A stretch of 64,000 nucleotides of DNA from Patiria miniata (lineage: Eukaryota > Echinodermata > Asteroidea > Valvatida > Asterinidae), in assembly GCF_015706575.1 (NCBI RefSeq), contig NW_024037059.1, forward strand, positions 30,514,129-30,578,128, in the 5' to 3' direction. Shown piece by piece: positions 11,023-22,380 of the stretch (the stretch's first letter is position 1; every line of letters starts with the position of its first letter). A program made the translations under genes and the position numbers. The notes below the pieces were generated by a model. The model did no database searches. It had not been told where the DNA came from and saw nothing but the letters and a program-made list of their open reading frames with translations.

Positions 11023-12942
11023 TCACATCCGCTCAAAGATCTTAATGGAGTGTCGGTCAGCAACAACTACGTCTCCAGTGGGAGTGAATGCCATTCCTAA
11101 CGGATTGTACAACCCTTGAGCTACTGTTGCTAGGAATGCACCATTTGAATCGTAACGCTGCACTGCAGAGCTTCCCCTATTTCCAGAATGAACAAGAACA
11201 TAGATGGTCTCATCATCATCACACAGGACACCATTTGCCTTAGCAGCTTTGCCATTCATGAGTGTCTTCACACTGAACATCTCTTTACCTTTAAAGTTAA
11301 CGCACAGCAAACTTTGGCCCTCGAAGTTTGCAAAGACTAAACAGCCGAAATTGCTTATTGCCAAGTCATAGTCAACCATGTTATTTGAGCTGCTTGAAAT
11401 CAACGATCCGTCCAAGTTGTGGACACTGATGACCTTTCTCCCCCAGTCAGCGACTGCTACTCGTTGACTGTCAACAGCAACTGCAGTGAGGTAACTCTCT
11501 GATTGCCCATCGGCATCGTTAGCCGAAGGTGTAAACTCACGAACAAAGTGGAGCTCAGTGTCAAAAACCTTCACTTTCTTTTTGTCCGTGACAAAAAGCA
11601 GATCATCATGGGTCATGGCAATGCCATAAGGAGCTTCCAACTGATGCTTAACATCTCCTTTAGCAACCGATGTTTTATACCGACCAGTGGAGCTAAACAA
11701 CGATAACCGTTTCAAATTTGTGTCAGTTACTACGATGTCCCCGTTGCTGAAACATGCAACAGCCCTGGCGAATTTGAATTCCTCGTCACCAGTACCTTCG
11801 TTGCCGAACTCTTCCTTTAACTGCCATTTCTCACTGACACAGACCTCCCCCAGCTCTGCATCACTGACAACGTCTTGACATCTGACACCGATGAACGATG
11901 GACCATGATTTGCAGGTTCAAACTTTAGCTCCTTCTGGAATTCCAAGTTGTGCATCACCTTTGGTTTGAGCTCCAAAATCTCAAAATCATCGGCTTGACT
12001 CATCAAGTCATTTACTGCCGTGATGATCTGATCTGCCCATTTCATCTGGTCACGGTTGTGCATGAGCGCCTTTTTGAACTCACTGTCTCTCTCCTGACCA
12101 ATTTTGTCTACCTTTTTGGTGAGAAGCTTTGCTTTGTTTCTGATTTTAGTGATCTCTGCCTTTGCTTTTGCATCAATAGCACTACGAGCCTGAGCCAGTT
12201 TCTTTTGTAATCTTTTTCGTGCATGTTCGATTGATTTTTCAGTAGATTTGAAGCGCTGCCTGCATTTCTCGAACTTCTGCAGTATGTAGTCGACCTCACT
12301 GCGGAAGGACCTGATAGTGTCATCAATCTTTAGCAAATTGTGCTCTGCCGACCGATGATCTAATGTGGCACACATTGAGCAGATTAAGGTGTTGCAGGTG
12401 TCACAGAAGAAACACAGCGGATGGTCATGGTGGATCATACACATTCGGGTGATGGGCTTGCTATGTTCTGCTGGAGGGATCTTTGATTTCTGCCAATCTC
12501 CCAATGAAATGATTTGATGGTCTTTGGTGTACTTGACCCTCTCATGAGCTTCGTGGCATTTCTGGCAGAGGTTATCACTACAATCAAGACACCTCCAAGT
12601 GGCCTCCTTGCCTTCTCCACAGTCACAAGTGGTAGTAGGTGCTGATGCCTCTCCTAATACCTCCTCCTGTTGTTTGACCTCATCGACAAGAGAACTTAGA
12701 AAGAAAGACGAAGCTAGACTCTGCAATCCTGCATCAGGAACTTGCGTCTCTCTCCTGCAGACTGGACATGTTATCTTCTCTGCCTCTGGCTTCTGTCTGC
12801 TCATCATCTCTTCCAGACACTTCAGGCAAAAGCTGTGCAGACAGTCCAGCATCTTGGGATCTTTGAAAAGACAGCAACAGATCGGACATTCCAGATGCCC
12901 CTGGCTGATCTTCCACACAATTTTGGCTGCAACCTCCGTCAT
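11023..12942 (-). CDS. TRIM protein B: RING, two B-boxes, coiled coil, NHL repeats
   Basis: Intact single-exon ORF of 639 residues, paralogue of the gene at 1719-3635 and in the same orientation. All eight RING ligands are kept at the same positions (C19 to C62), as are both B-boxes (about 106-145 and 168-205) and the coiled coil. The C-terminal NHL propeller is also retained, ending GDVVVADRHSIKIFERM. Substitutions against copy A are spread along the protein with no stop or frameshift; the one-residue length difference is an extra aspartate near residue 580. This pattern suggests both copies are under purifying selection, although I cannot compute dN/dS. Expected role is RING-dependent ubiquitin ligation with the NHL propeller as the binding module; substrate unknown. 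The ATG is preceded by the same candidate splice acceptor as in copy A (AG at about 12958-12957). Confidence 0.93.
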   Translation of the reverse strand: MTEVAAKIVWKISQGHLECPICCCLFKDPKMLDCLHSFCLKCLEEMMSRQKPEAEKITCPVCRRETQVPDAGLQSLASSFFLSSLVDEVKQQEEVLGEASAPTTTCDCGEGKEATWRCLDCSDNLCQKCHEAHERVKYTKDHQIISLGDWQKSKIPPAEHSKPITRMCMIHHDHPLCFFCDTCNTLICSMCATLDHRSAEHNLLKIDDTIRSFRSEVDYILQKFEKCRQRFKSTEKSIEHARKRLQKKLAQARSAIDAKAKAEITKIRNKAKLLTKKVDKIGQERDSEFKKALMHNRDQMKWADQIITAVNDLMSQADDFEILELKPKVMHNLEFQKELKFEPANHGPSFIGVRCQDVVSDAELGEVCVSEKWQLKEEFGNEGTGDEEFKFARAVACFSNGDIVVTDTNLKRLSLFSSTGRYKTSVAKGDVKHQLEAPYGIAMTHDDLLFVTDKKKVKVFDTELHFVREFTPSANDADGQSESYLTAVAVDSQRVAVADWGRKVISVHNLDGSLISSSSNNMVDYDLAISNFGCLVFANFEGQSLLCVNFKGKEMFSVKTLMNGKAAKANGVLCDDDETIYVLVHSGNRGSSAVQRYDSNGAFLATVAQGLYNPLGMAFTPTGDVVVADRHSIKIFERM

Positions 12943-13022
12943 ATTTCAGATGTGACCTAATCAAAACAGAACAAACCTCCCTGTCTGAATAAGTTCAAAA
13001 TTATAACAAACAAGTGATTGCC

Positions 13023-13502
13023 CCATAGAGCTGTGCATCGGAACCGGGTACGCGAGTACTCGACTGTTAATGTCAGGAACCAGTTCCAGATTATGGAATC
13101 GAGTATCCGTAACCAACTTTGCAAATTACTTGATAACTTCTCAGTCAAAGAAAAAGAAGTGTTTCGAATGTCAGTGGGAAAATTTCAAAATGAAAAACAA
13201 GAAACATGGAAAACCAAAACCAATTCCACATTTTATGATGCTTGCGAAAGTTGCAGTTTTCACCACATAGCTAAAGAGCTCACTGTATACACCCTATCTA
13301 GCCGTATTGCCGCACCGATGTGGTAGTATTATCATGTGGACCTTTATGAACAATCTGAACAGCAACTTCCCAGATTTGAATTTTTGGCTTGGGTTTCTTT
13401 AACGGGTACCCGGGTACCCATATTTTTTTCAAATGGGTACCCATATTTTTTCAACTAGGGTACCCAGTTCCTGTACTACCCATAAGTGTACACCCCTTTG
13501 CC
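13023..13502. mobile_element. Old MITE, second copy of 3717-4183
   Basis: Starts catagagctgtgcatcgg and ends gtgtacacccctttg, the diverged partner of the element at 3717. It contains the same gggtaccc cluster (13404-13458). Present in both duplicates, so older than the duplication. Confidence 0.5.
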
Positions 13503-14120
13503 CCAACCCATCTCTTTTACGGCACATCAGCCTGGGATACATTTGTATTGACACTGACTAATTGACTGCATGCTAACTCATTGGGAGTTACAAATTAATA
13601 GCGGCCATATGGCCGATACCTTTATGCAGAAATAACAAAATGGGAGTAGGCCCCTAGGCATGCTAGGCCTTAATGTAAAAAGGACCAAAGACATAGACTC
13701 GGATTTCAGACTTCGATTACGAAAAGAGAATTCGATATGTTTTTAAAGCATCATGTTTATAACAAGCATACCTACACGCGCATCACATGCACTGAAATGG
13801 TAAACATTCGTGCAAATCTCATGCATAATTTTCTTGGTAGGCCTATAGGCTACATTTGACATGTTTAAAAACAAAGCGAAACACACAAAAAGCAAAGGCA
13901 AAGCCCATAATTCCAGCCAAAACACCAAACTCACCTAATTTACCTGGATCAACAGTTAGCCAAAGTTTTCCACCACAAACATGATACTTCCACCAAATGT
14001 AAAAAAAAACAAGTATGGCAAAACTACCATCAACTTGCTAGTTGTATCATGGAGGAATAAGAACACAGCCTTAGTTTGTACGTGTACATGCCAGGCCTAC
14101 TTCCTCATGCTATGAGTCAC
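13503..14120. other. Non-coding, shared with first duplicate
   Basis: Aligns with 4184-4333 and 4976-5455. The empty site for the 4334-4967 MITE is at about 13622-13640. No gene seen. Confidence 0.5.
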
Positions 14121-14630
14121 CAGGGTGACCATAAGGTCAGATCCAAGTTCTGCTAAATGCACATCAAAAATCTGTCAGATTTATCAAAAATCTGCCAAAT
14201 TCCCCAGAATTACTCAAAATGCACTATAAACACTTAAAATCACATGCAGATTGGTAGTATTGCTTTAATCAAGATTCAAATTACATAATAAACAATCTAG
14301 TCACATAAAGATGTTGTGAAAATATCGGAAAATTTCAGGCAAGACGTGGATCCTGCCACAATGAAGCCGTTTCCCAGTGAGCCTCAGCACCTAGACCAGC
14401 CAACCTGCCCCAGTATGCAAGGGTTTGTTTGAAAGGATTGAAGGTTTTTTTAAACAAATATACACTTTTTTGTTCAAACTTGTTGTTTTTCTGTCAAATA
14501 ACCATCTTTGCAGAATTCTGTCAGAAATCTGCCCAAAAAATCCATTCTGTCAAATTTTCTGTCAAACTCGTTTTTTTAAAACAAATATTCTGTCAAAGTT
14601 AGCCGAAAATCAGCTTAAACGGTCACCCTG
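14121..14630. mobile_element. hAT-type MITE, CAGGGTGACC termini
   Basis: Ends CAGGGTGACC and GGTCACCCTG are a perfect 10-bp inverted repeat. The interior repeats aaaatctgccaaatt and ttctgtcaaa. The first duplicate lacks the element (contiguous sequence gatgaatggtgcaac near 5450). The flanking octamers here match poorly, but the sister copy at 27117-27622 has a good 8-bp duplication. Confidence 0.88.
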
Positions 14631-14894
14631 GGTGCAACAACAGCTTTACTCCTTTCCTTTACTCAACACGGGAAAAACCAGTTGCTATTTTTGTCACACA
14701 GTACTATGATCTTTATTCAAGTTCAATACATGTCTATACATGCGAACAATGCTGTAAATGCTATTGGTTCAAGGTTACAGTTCAAACCTATACCTCTGTC
14801 TACGCACAAAACGAACTTTACACAAATATTACTGTAATATTGAACTGCATGCATTTATATACAATGTATAACTGTTAAAATGCCAACAAATAGG

Positions 14895-15106
14895 CAGTGT
14901 CGCACCCAGGATTTGACTTTAGGGGGGGGGGGGGGGGCCTCACAATTTTTTGTTTCAAAAAGACTTGGGTTATTTTTTTTTTGGGGGGGGGGGACTATTT
15001 TGACGTTGGTGGCGCCACTTACACCCTATTACTACTCGAAAATAGGCCACATACACATCACCAAGGTCAAATCGTGGGACACCCCCCTCCCTTGGGTGTG
15101 CCACTG
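14895..15106. mobile_element. hAT-type MITE, CAGTGTCGCACCCAGG termini
   Basis: Left end CAGTGTCGCACCCAGG pairs with right end CCTTGGGTGTGCCACTG (inverted, a few mismatches). Flanks caaatagg and caaagtagg agree apart from one inserted base. The first duplicate near 5749 reads acaaataggcc without the element. Interior is poly-G/T. The ORFs across it are chance frames. Confidence 0.78.
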
Positions 15107-15244
15107 CAAAGTAGGCGTACGATTTATACTTTGAAAGATATGAAACTGGCAAAAAGAGGGTTGAAATCAGAACTGAAAACAAGGATGTATTAAGGCGTCC
15201 AGTGATACAAAGCCACAAATCAGGAAATATATACCCTACGTTTC

Positions 15245-15676
15245 TATGAGGCGCCATGTGTAAATAAATTATTTAACAAAATTATTTATAAATAATTCAT
15301 TATTTATTATATAATTCTTTTTTTTCTGGACAATTATATGTAAATAATTGTTTGCCAGTTTGAATTATATGTAAATAAATTTATTTGCCAGTGCATTAAT
15401 TATATATATATTTTTTTGCAACCTAATTATTTACATATAATTTTGGGCAAACTGAAATTATTTATATATAATTTATTTGCAACCTTATTATTTATATATA
15501 ATTCTATGCACACTTCTTTTATTGATATATAATTTATTTGCAACCTTTTTTATTTATATATATTTTTTGAACATGTTATTTATTTATATATAATTGTCCG
15601 GAAAAAAAAAACATAATAAATAATGAATTATTTATAAATAGTTTTGTTAAATAATTTATTTACACATGGCACCTCA
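15245..15676. mobile_element. Very AT-rich MITE with long inverted termini
   Basis: TATGAGGCGCCATGTGTAAA at the left is matched in reverse by TTTACACATGGCACCTCA at the right, and pairing continues into the interior for about 70 bp. Inside are repeats of ttatttatatataattt. Flanks share tacgtttc (15237-15244 and 15677-15684). The first duplicate reads ccctacgtttcatgc near 6083, a clear empty site. Confidence 0.85.
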
Positions 15677-16387
15677 TACGTTTCACGCCTGCGTACTATT
15701 GAAGTGACTGTTACCGGTTGTAGTAGAAAAAAATAGCACATGGTAGAGGTAAGGTGGCTTGGCTTTTTGTTAAATCTTGAACATAAAAATAGCCACTTAT
15801 TTATAGAACATCAGAGTCCAGCCGCAAAGTTAGGATCGAGGCCCAAGTAGGAATATTACAATAAAAATAGAAAAGCAACCATTAGTACAGCTGGTTGAAC
15901 ACAATAAAAGAAGGCCATTTTCAAATAAATGTCAAATGGCACATTTTTGGAAATATCCGTTAGCAGTTGGTTTGTAATTGGATGAATCCGTGAATGGGTG
16001 CACGCAAGCATTGACACGACTATCATTCAGCGCGGTTCCTGCGGGACATGGCATAGCTGCAATCAGCTGAAATGATGAGAACGTGTCTCAGAAATGACTT
16101 TTGAATTGAAATTGAGATTCTAGAATATTGTTTCCTCTTAAAACACAGTATTCACATATCTTTAACTTCATTGTTGTAAGTTAAGCACTGCCATCATCAT
16201 TGCTAGTTGTTAAGCATCCATCTTTCAATTTGAGCATTTTTGTTGCTTCAAATGGTAAAAAAATGACAAATGATCTACCCTTCCTTTAGTTTTACTACTG
16301 CAAATTCTCAAGTCCATCATATTTCAAAGGAAACATAAGATAACTGTTTTAATCAATCTCTTATCTTTTTCCTTTCTTTTATTTCAG
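15677..16387. other. End of second duplicate and apparent intron end
   Basis: Homology with the first duplicate runs to about 16290. The end resembles the terminus of the TTAA-flanked repeat (caaatgatctacccttcctt). The last part is pyrimidine-rich (tttttcctttcttttatttcag) and leads into the exon at 16388. Confidence 0.55.
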
Positions 16388-16477
16388 GGCAAAGGCGAAA
16401 TCCTGACGTACTGGCTCGAGGGACAGGATCCAAGCTACAAGATCGACAGAATCAAACCACCCAAACAAAACTTGTAA
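16388..16477 (+). CDS. Terminal coding exon of a guanylate cyclase
   Basis: A strong 3' splice site (pyrimidine tract, then AG at 16386-16387) precedes a 29-codon reading frame that ends in TAA. The peptide begins GKGEILTYWLEGQDPSYK and ends KPPKQNL. The G-K-G-x-x-x-T-Y-W-L-x-G pattern is the signature end of the class III nucleotide cyclase catalytic domain in receptor guanylate cyclases, which convert GTP to cGMP. An intron in phase 0 just before GKG fits that family. No further exon (for example the metal-binding or GDAYM segments) was found upstream in the window. The rest of the gene is therefore probably beyond the left edge or hidden in the upstream non-coding DNA. If so, the two minus-strand TRIM genes sit in its intron. 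A processed fragment is unlikely because the splice site is well formed and a 3' UTR with AATAAA follows. Confidence 0.72.
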   Translation, partial: GKGEILTYWLEGQDPSYKIDRIKPPKQNL

Positions 16478-17355
16478 ATAACCAGAATATTATCCCAACA
16501 TTATCTGCAACGGAAGTTACAAAGCACACTAAAATAGCATTTGGATCAGCAACTTTTTGTAAAGAGGCAAAAACATAACCAGCTATCAATCTGAGCCAGC
16601 AATATGTATTATGCCACAGCGTTTGTTTGTTATATCACAGGTTTATTTGAAAAACCTAACAACAAATTCAAATTAACACACAGTTTTGTTGTTTGCGAGA
16701 TCAGCTTTCATTTAGCAACTTTAAGAAAAAAGGTTAAGGCCTAATCGTACTTGTACAATATTAACTAACTTTGATCGAGTCGCTTATTTACAAAGACTGA
16801 AGTATTTTGTAGTCGCCTTATTATCTATTACCATGTGGAAGTTACAACAAAAATTCGGTCAACAATCGAACAAATGTTTTCATAAAAAAAAGACTGTGAG
16901 TTCATAATTATACTGTTGAGAGTCATTACTTTGGTATTAACTTGTATTCAAACTTCATAAAAAAAGGAAATGTATACAACATCGAAAATTATTGTGTTAA
17001 CCAGAATATAGCAATCTAGTTCAAGAATTCAGTGTAAGTTGAAAGAAGAAGCAAAGCTTTTAAAGATGTGTAACAAAGATGATACTTGAATTGTTATGGC
17101 CTTTATAGGAACAAAATCAGTATTATTATACAAAAAACGTGACTAGAAATTATCTTTAAATTAACCCTGGTTAACTAATGCAATGCGACATATGCAGTTG
17201 GAAAACAAAAAATAGTAGAATGTGAGGACTTGGGTATTATTCACTTTTGTAAATAGAGCTTTAGCAATGTCGGAGGCACGGATTTTTATAAATTTGCTTC
17301 GAACATGTGTAAAATGCGAGAATGTATACAGCAATAAAATAGAACACAATCAGAC
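16478..17355 (+). other. Probable 3' UTR of the guanylate cyclase gene
   Basis: AT-rich non-coding sequence follows the stop codon. A canonical AATAAA lies at 17333-17338. The real cleavage site cannot be read, and no earlier hexamer is as clear. Confidence 0.5.
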
Positions 17356-17920
17356 ACGTTTGTACATGGTGTAAATGGAAGATGTTCTATTGTTCCTGTT
17401 TCCTTTTCCTTTGTTTATACTTGAACTTTTTCCCGCAACAGATCTAGTCAATGGTTTCGTACACGTTTTCCACGTTTTGTCCTCGAGTCTGTCCTCGATT
17501 CATCGATGATGCTCGTGTGTTCTCGATTTACACCATAAACACGCACAGCATCCTATTATTTAGCTATTTGGTTGTTTTGTTTTGGTTTATTCACATTCGG
17601 AATTCAAAGTTGCCAGACGGAGATCCAATTCGATTTCTAGACAGATAAGCTGCTAAAAAGGGATATTTGACAAACGTTTGCGGTATAATCAGTAAAAAAG
17701 GATTTTTGCCCAAAATCGTTAAAATATTTAGTGTTTGAATGTTATTTGAGTGATACAAGAATTTCTGCATAGTTTGGAGAAAACTAATTTTTTGGGGGGC
17801 GGAATTCATTAAAAGAAAAAAAGTAAGGTTATCCCCCTTTTTTTTTGGGGGGGGGGGGGTTCAATTTGGGCCAAAAAGTGAAACTGCTTCAAATTGGCCG
17901 GAAAGATACCTAAAGAACCC
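17356..17920. other. Non-coding spacer before the satellite
   Basis: No gene supported. It contains a T9-G14 homopolymer junction at about 17830-17860. Confidence 0.5.
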
Positions 17921-20141
17921 ACGTTATTGTCTCCCCCAGCGGTATATATAAACGCGCGTACCGCTGGGGGCGACCTTTATTGTCGCCCTTAGCGGTGTAA
18001 CGCTTGTACCGCTGGGGGCGCCCTTTGTCGCCCCTAGCGGTATATATTAACGCGAGTACCGCTGGGGGCGACCGTTATGTCGCCTCTAGCGGTATATAAT
18101 AACGCGCGTACCGCTGGGGGCGACCGTTATTGTCGCCTCTAGCGGTATATATTAACGTGAGTACCGCTGGGGGCGACCGCCGTTATTGTCGCCCCCAGCG
18201 GTATACCGCTGGGGGGGACCGTTATTGTCGTTCCCAGCGGTATTATATTAACGTTCGTATCGCTGGGGACGACCGTTATTGTCGCCTCTAGCGGTATATA
18301 ATAACGCGCGTACCGCTGGGGGCGACCTTTATTGTCGCCTCTAGCGGTATATATTAACGCGAGTACCGCTGGGGCGACCGTTATTGTCGCCCCAAGCGGT
18401 ATTATATTAACGCGAGTACCGCTGGGGGCGACCGATATTGTCGCCTCTAGCGGTATATATTAACGCGAGTACCGCTGGGGGCGACCATTATTGTCGCCTC
18501 TAGCGGCATATATTAACGCGAGTACCGCTGGGGGCGACCATTATTGTCGCCTCTAGCGGTATAACGCTTGTACCGCTGGGGACGCCCTTTGTCGCCCCTA
18601 GCGGTATATATTAACGTTCGTACCGCTTGGGGCGACCGTTATTGTCGCCCCCAGCGGTATTATATTAACGTTCGTACCGCTGGGGGCGACCGTTATTGTC
18701 GCCTCTAGCGGTATATATTAACGCGAGTACCGCTGGGGGCGACCATTATTGTCGCCTCTAGCGGTCTAACGCTTGTACCGCTGGGGACGCCCTTTGTCGC
18801 CCCTAGCGGTATATATTAACGCGAGTACCGCTGGGGGCGACCGTTATTGTCGCCTCCAGCGGTATTATATTAACGTTCGTACCGCTGGGGGCGACCGTTA
18901 TTGTCGCCTCTAGCGGTATATATTAACGCGAGTACCGCTGGGGGCGACCGTTATTGTCGCCTCTAGCGGTATATAATAACGCGCGTACCGCTGGGGGCGA
19001 CCATTATTGTCGCCCCTAGCGGTGTATATTAACGCTCATACCGCTGGGGGCGACAGTTATTGTCGCCTCTAGCGGTATATAATAACGCGCGTACCGCTGG
19101 GGGCGACCTTTATTGTCGCCCCTAGCGGTATATATTAACGCGAGTACCGCTGGGGGCGACCGTTATTGTCGCCCCCAGCGATATTATATTAACGTTCGTA
19201 CCGCTGGGGGCGACCATTATTGTCGCCCTCTAGCGGTATATATTAACGCGCGTACCGCTGGGGACGCCCTTTGTCGCCCCTAGCGGTATATATTAACGCG
19301 AGTACCGATGGGGGCGACAGTTATTGTCGCCTCGAGCGGTACATATGAATGCGCATTCCGCTGGGGGCGACTGTTATTGTCGCCCCTAGCAGTATATATA
19401 CTAACGCGAGTTCCGCTGGGGGCGACCATTATTGTCGCCCCTAGCGGTATATATTAACGCTCATACCGCTGGGGGCGACCGTTATTGTCGCCTCTAGCGG
19501 TATATAATAACGCGCGTACCGCTGGGGGCGACCTTTATTGTCGCCTCTAGCGGTATATATTAATGCGCGTTCCGCTGGGGCGACCGTTATTGTCACCCCC
19601 AGCGGTATTATATTAACGTTCGTACCGCTTGGGACGACCGTTATTGTCGCCTCAAGCGGTATATGATAACGCGCGTACCGCTGGGGGCGACCGTTATTGT
19701 CGCCTCCAGCTGTATTATATTAACGTTCGTACCGCTGGGGGCAACCGTTATTGTCGCCTCTAGCGGTATATATTAACGCGAGTACCGCTGGGGGCGACCG
19801 TTATTGTCGCCCCCAGCGGTATATAATAACGCGCGTACCGCTGGGGGCGACCATTATTGTCGACCCTAGCAGTATATATTAACGCTCATACCGCTGGGGG
19901 CGACAGTTATTGTCGCCTCTAGCGGTATATAATAACGCGCGTACCGCTGGGGGCGACCTTTATTGTCGCCCCTAGCGGTATATATTAACGCGAGTACCGC
20001 TGGGGGCGACCGTTATTGTCGCCCCCAGCGATTTTATATTAACGTTCGTACCGCTGGGGGCGACCGTTATTGTCGCCTCTAGCGGTATATATTAACGCGA
20101 GTACCGCTGGGGACGCCCTTTGTCGCCCCTAGCGGTATATA
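17921..20141. repeat. 53-bp hairpin satellite, first block (about 42 units)
   Basis: A tandem array with unit of about 53 bp, typified by taccgctgggggcgac, a 7-base spacer cgttatt, gtcgcctctagcggta and an AT-rich linker (tatattaacgcga). In the least diverged units, such as 19783-19821, the two halves are perfect 16-bp inverted repeats, so every unit is a stem-loop. Neighbouring units differ in a patterned way, and stretches of about 16 units recur (19263-19690 matches 20105-20141 plus 22381-22780), showing block amplification. ORFs inside are by-products of the period. It is not a CRISPR array: there are no unique spacers. Confidence 0.95.
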
Positions 20142-22380
20142 TAGGTTTTCCCGGACAATTTCGGAAAATGTGTACACGAATTTGTAAAAGAAGCATTCGT
20201 TTTCGTGCGAAATAGAATGAACCTTCCAAATCTCTGTTTCTATTTAACAAATGATAATTCTTTTTCCGTGAAGGTGCATTCAGTCGTAAAAAATCAGCGT
20301 ACGATTTCCCGAATGTGCACTGCATTTAGTGTATTGACATTTCATTTTAGCGCGAAATCGAAGGCACATCCGCAATCCTATTTTCCTTTTAATTTGTCAT
20401 CAATCTTTTTCGCTAAATGTGCAGCCGATTTCCCTCGCAGTGTTATTTAACGTATGCCTGGTCAAGCATTGGAATTCATTTATGTGTTAAAGTAACATTT
20501 GAGGAAAGCTTGATTGAATGATTGAATTTTTGAATATTCATGATGATTGAGCTAAAACCAAGAGGTGTAGTCTTTTGAAACATACCAACTATTGTAATAA
20601 ATCCTATATAAAAACCTAACTTTAAGAAAATCGTTTTCTGCTCAGCATTTGCCACAATCGCATCATATAGCCAAGAGTCTCAGTTCACATAGTCCTTAAA
20701 TATCCAATAATGGCTGCAAGAGGGAGATAACGACGAATCTCGGACGTTGACCGAAATCGCCTCATCGATGTCTTTGAGGCTGACGACGCTGACTATCTGC
20801 AGGTAGCAGATACGCTGGGCATCAAGCACTCAACGGCCAGATCAATCGTTGGCGTATATCTTCGGGATGGTCGTCGTAACAAGCTGCCGAAAGGAGGACC
20901 CATAAACCAAAAGGTTGACGACGACATGAGAGATGCCCTTCAAGGATATCTAGATGACAACCCCCTTCTAACTTTGCGTGAACTCAATACTCAACTGCGA
21001 GCTGATCTTCCCGATAAGCCCTTCGTTACCACTAGTACCATCGCTAGAACTCTAGATGGTATGCTTTTAACTCTTAAATTAGCGGAAGATGTTCCAGAAC
21101 AGCCTATGAGCCACGCATATTAGATGCACGAGTCATATTTGGAAATTGGTTTCTTCAGGTTGGTGTCCTTGGCCACACTGTGTACATTGACGAGACTGGG
21201 TATAACTTATGGACCCGTCGGTCTTATGGTCGCGCTCCTCGTGGAGAGCCAGCAAGGCGTGTCGTCCATGGCCAGAGAGGCAAGCAAGGCAACATCACGT
21301 TTGCCATTTCTGGTGAGGTTGGACAGAATATCATCAGAGACTGTGACGAGAGCGACTTTTGAGGATTTCTTAGCGACGACTGTGCAAGAATGCGGTATGT
21401 TATTCCCGGCAGGCGAACGCATATATCTGATATATGACAACGCTCGTCCTCATATCCGAGCCCAACTACCCCCTGATGCCGGCAATTTCACCATCAAGTT
21501 GCTGCCCCCATACTCGCCATTCTTAAATCCTACGGAAATGGCGCACTCAGCTTTCAAGGCGGGAGTGAAGCGCACGCTGGGGCTTCCTGAATGGCAGGAC
21601 AGATTTGGAGACCAAGACGCAAGAGTCCAAGCTGGTGTGAACCTGCAAGTCTGGAGATCCCTCCGTCTCCAGGAGGTGGCTGCACTCAACATTGGAGAGG
21701 TGACACCTGCGAAATGCACCGCCTGGTACAACCATTCTCAGACATATCTCCCTCGATGTCTTGGTGGACAGGTCATTGAAGGATAGACAATCGAACTGAT
21801 AAGTTCGATGTAACATGGTACGCGATGTGTCCCTTTACCGTTTCAATAATATGGCTACATGATTATTTTTATTGATTTCATATTGGTCATATTTATATCA
21901 TTTTCATATTTCATTTGCCTACATTTCACATAGGCCTTTGTGTATATAAGAACAAACACATTAATGATCAATAGGGCATACATTGATTAATTAATGAATC
22001 AAAGTTGTATCATGATTTGTATAGGCCTGTAAAATTTATTAAAATTGAATGCAGAAAATGCGAATTTAAATTGTAACAAATGAAAAAGAATGTTCAATTC
22101 AGCCCATGTCACAATAGACAATCGATTTTCTGCGAATTGGATTGCACATTCGTAATAATCGGCAACTCATACGTCAAACCGAAAACCTAATCACGTATTT
22201 GTAATCCCTTAAATGAAACGCTATGCACATTCATTCATTTGATTGATGCAAAATGAAATTGAATGCTAGTTATTACGAAAATGAAACCAGGATGTACGTC
22301 GTTCTCAAACTCGGCGCCAAATTGAATTTATGTTTTACAAATTCAAACGCACATTTTCCGAAATTGTCCGGGAAAACCTA
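20142..22380 (+). mobile_element. Mariner/IS630-like DNA transposon inserted in the satellite
   Basis: The 2239-bp element starts TAGGTTTTCCCGGACAATTT and ends with the reverse complement; the terminal repeats agree for about 31 bp and imperfectly beyond. It sits at a TA within the satellite linker (agcggtatatattaacg), with TA on both sides. The intact target is seen at 19263-19310. It carries a decayed DDE transposase (20710-21786). A second 5' end lies at 23340. Confidence 0.92.
20710..21786 (+). pseudogene. Broken IS630/Tc1/mariner-type transposase
   Basis: The frame from the ATG at 20710 is stopped by TAA after six codons (20728-20730) and then stays open to 21121. That part encodes an N-terminal helix-turn-helix region (LQVADTLGIKHSTARSIV, then RELNTQLRADLP). 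The catalytic core is split across frames. The first aspartate is in YIDETGYNLW (about 21183, third frame). The second aspartate and glutamate are in YLIYDNARPH and YSPFLNPTEM (back in the first frame, about 21430-21540), with 32 residues between them. So there is one premature stop and two compensating frame shifts, one near 21100 and one near 21330. The order HTH, DD, E and the TA target site fit the IS630/Tc1/mariner superfamily, in which the enzyme cuts and pastes DNA at TA. Not functional as read. Confidence 0.88.
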
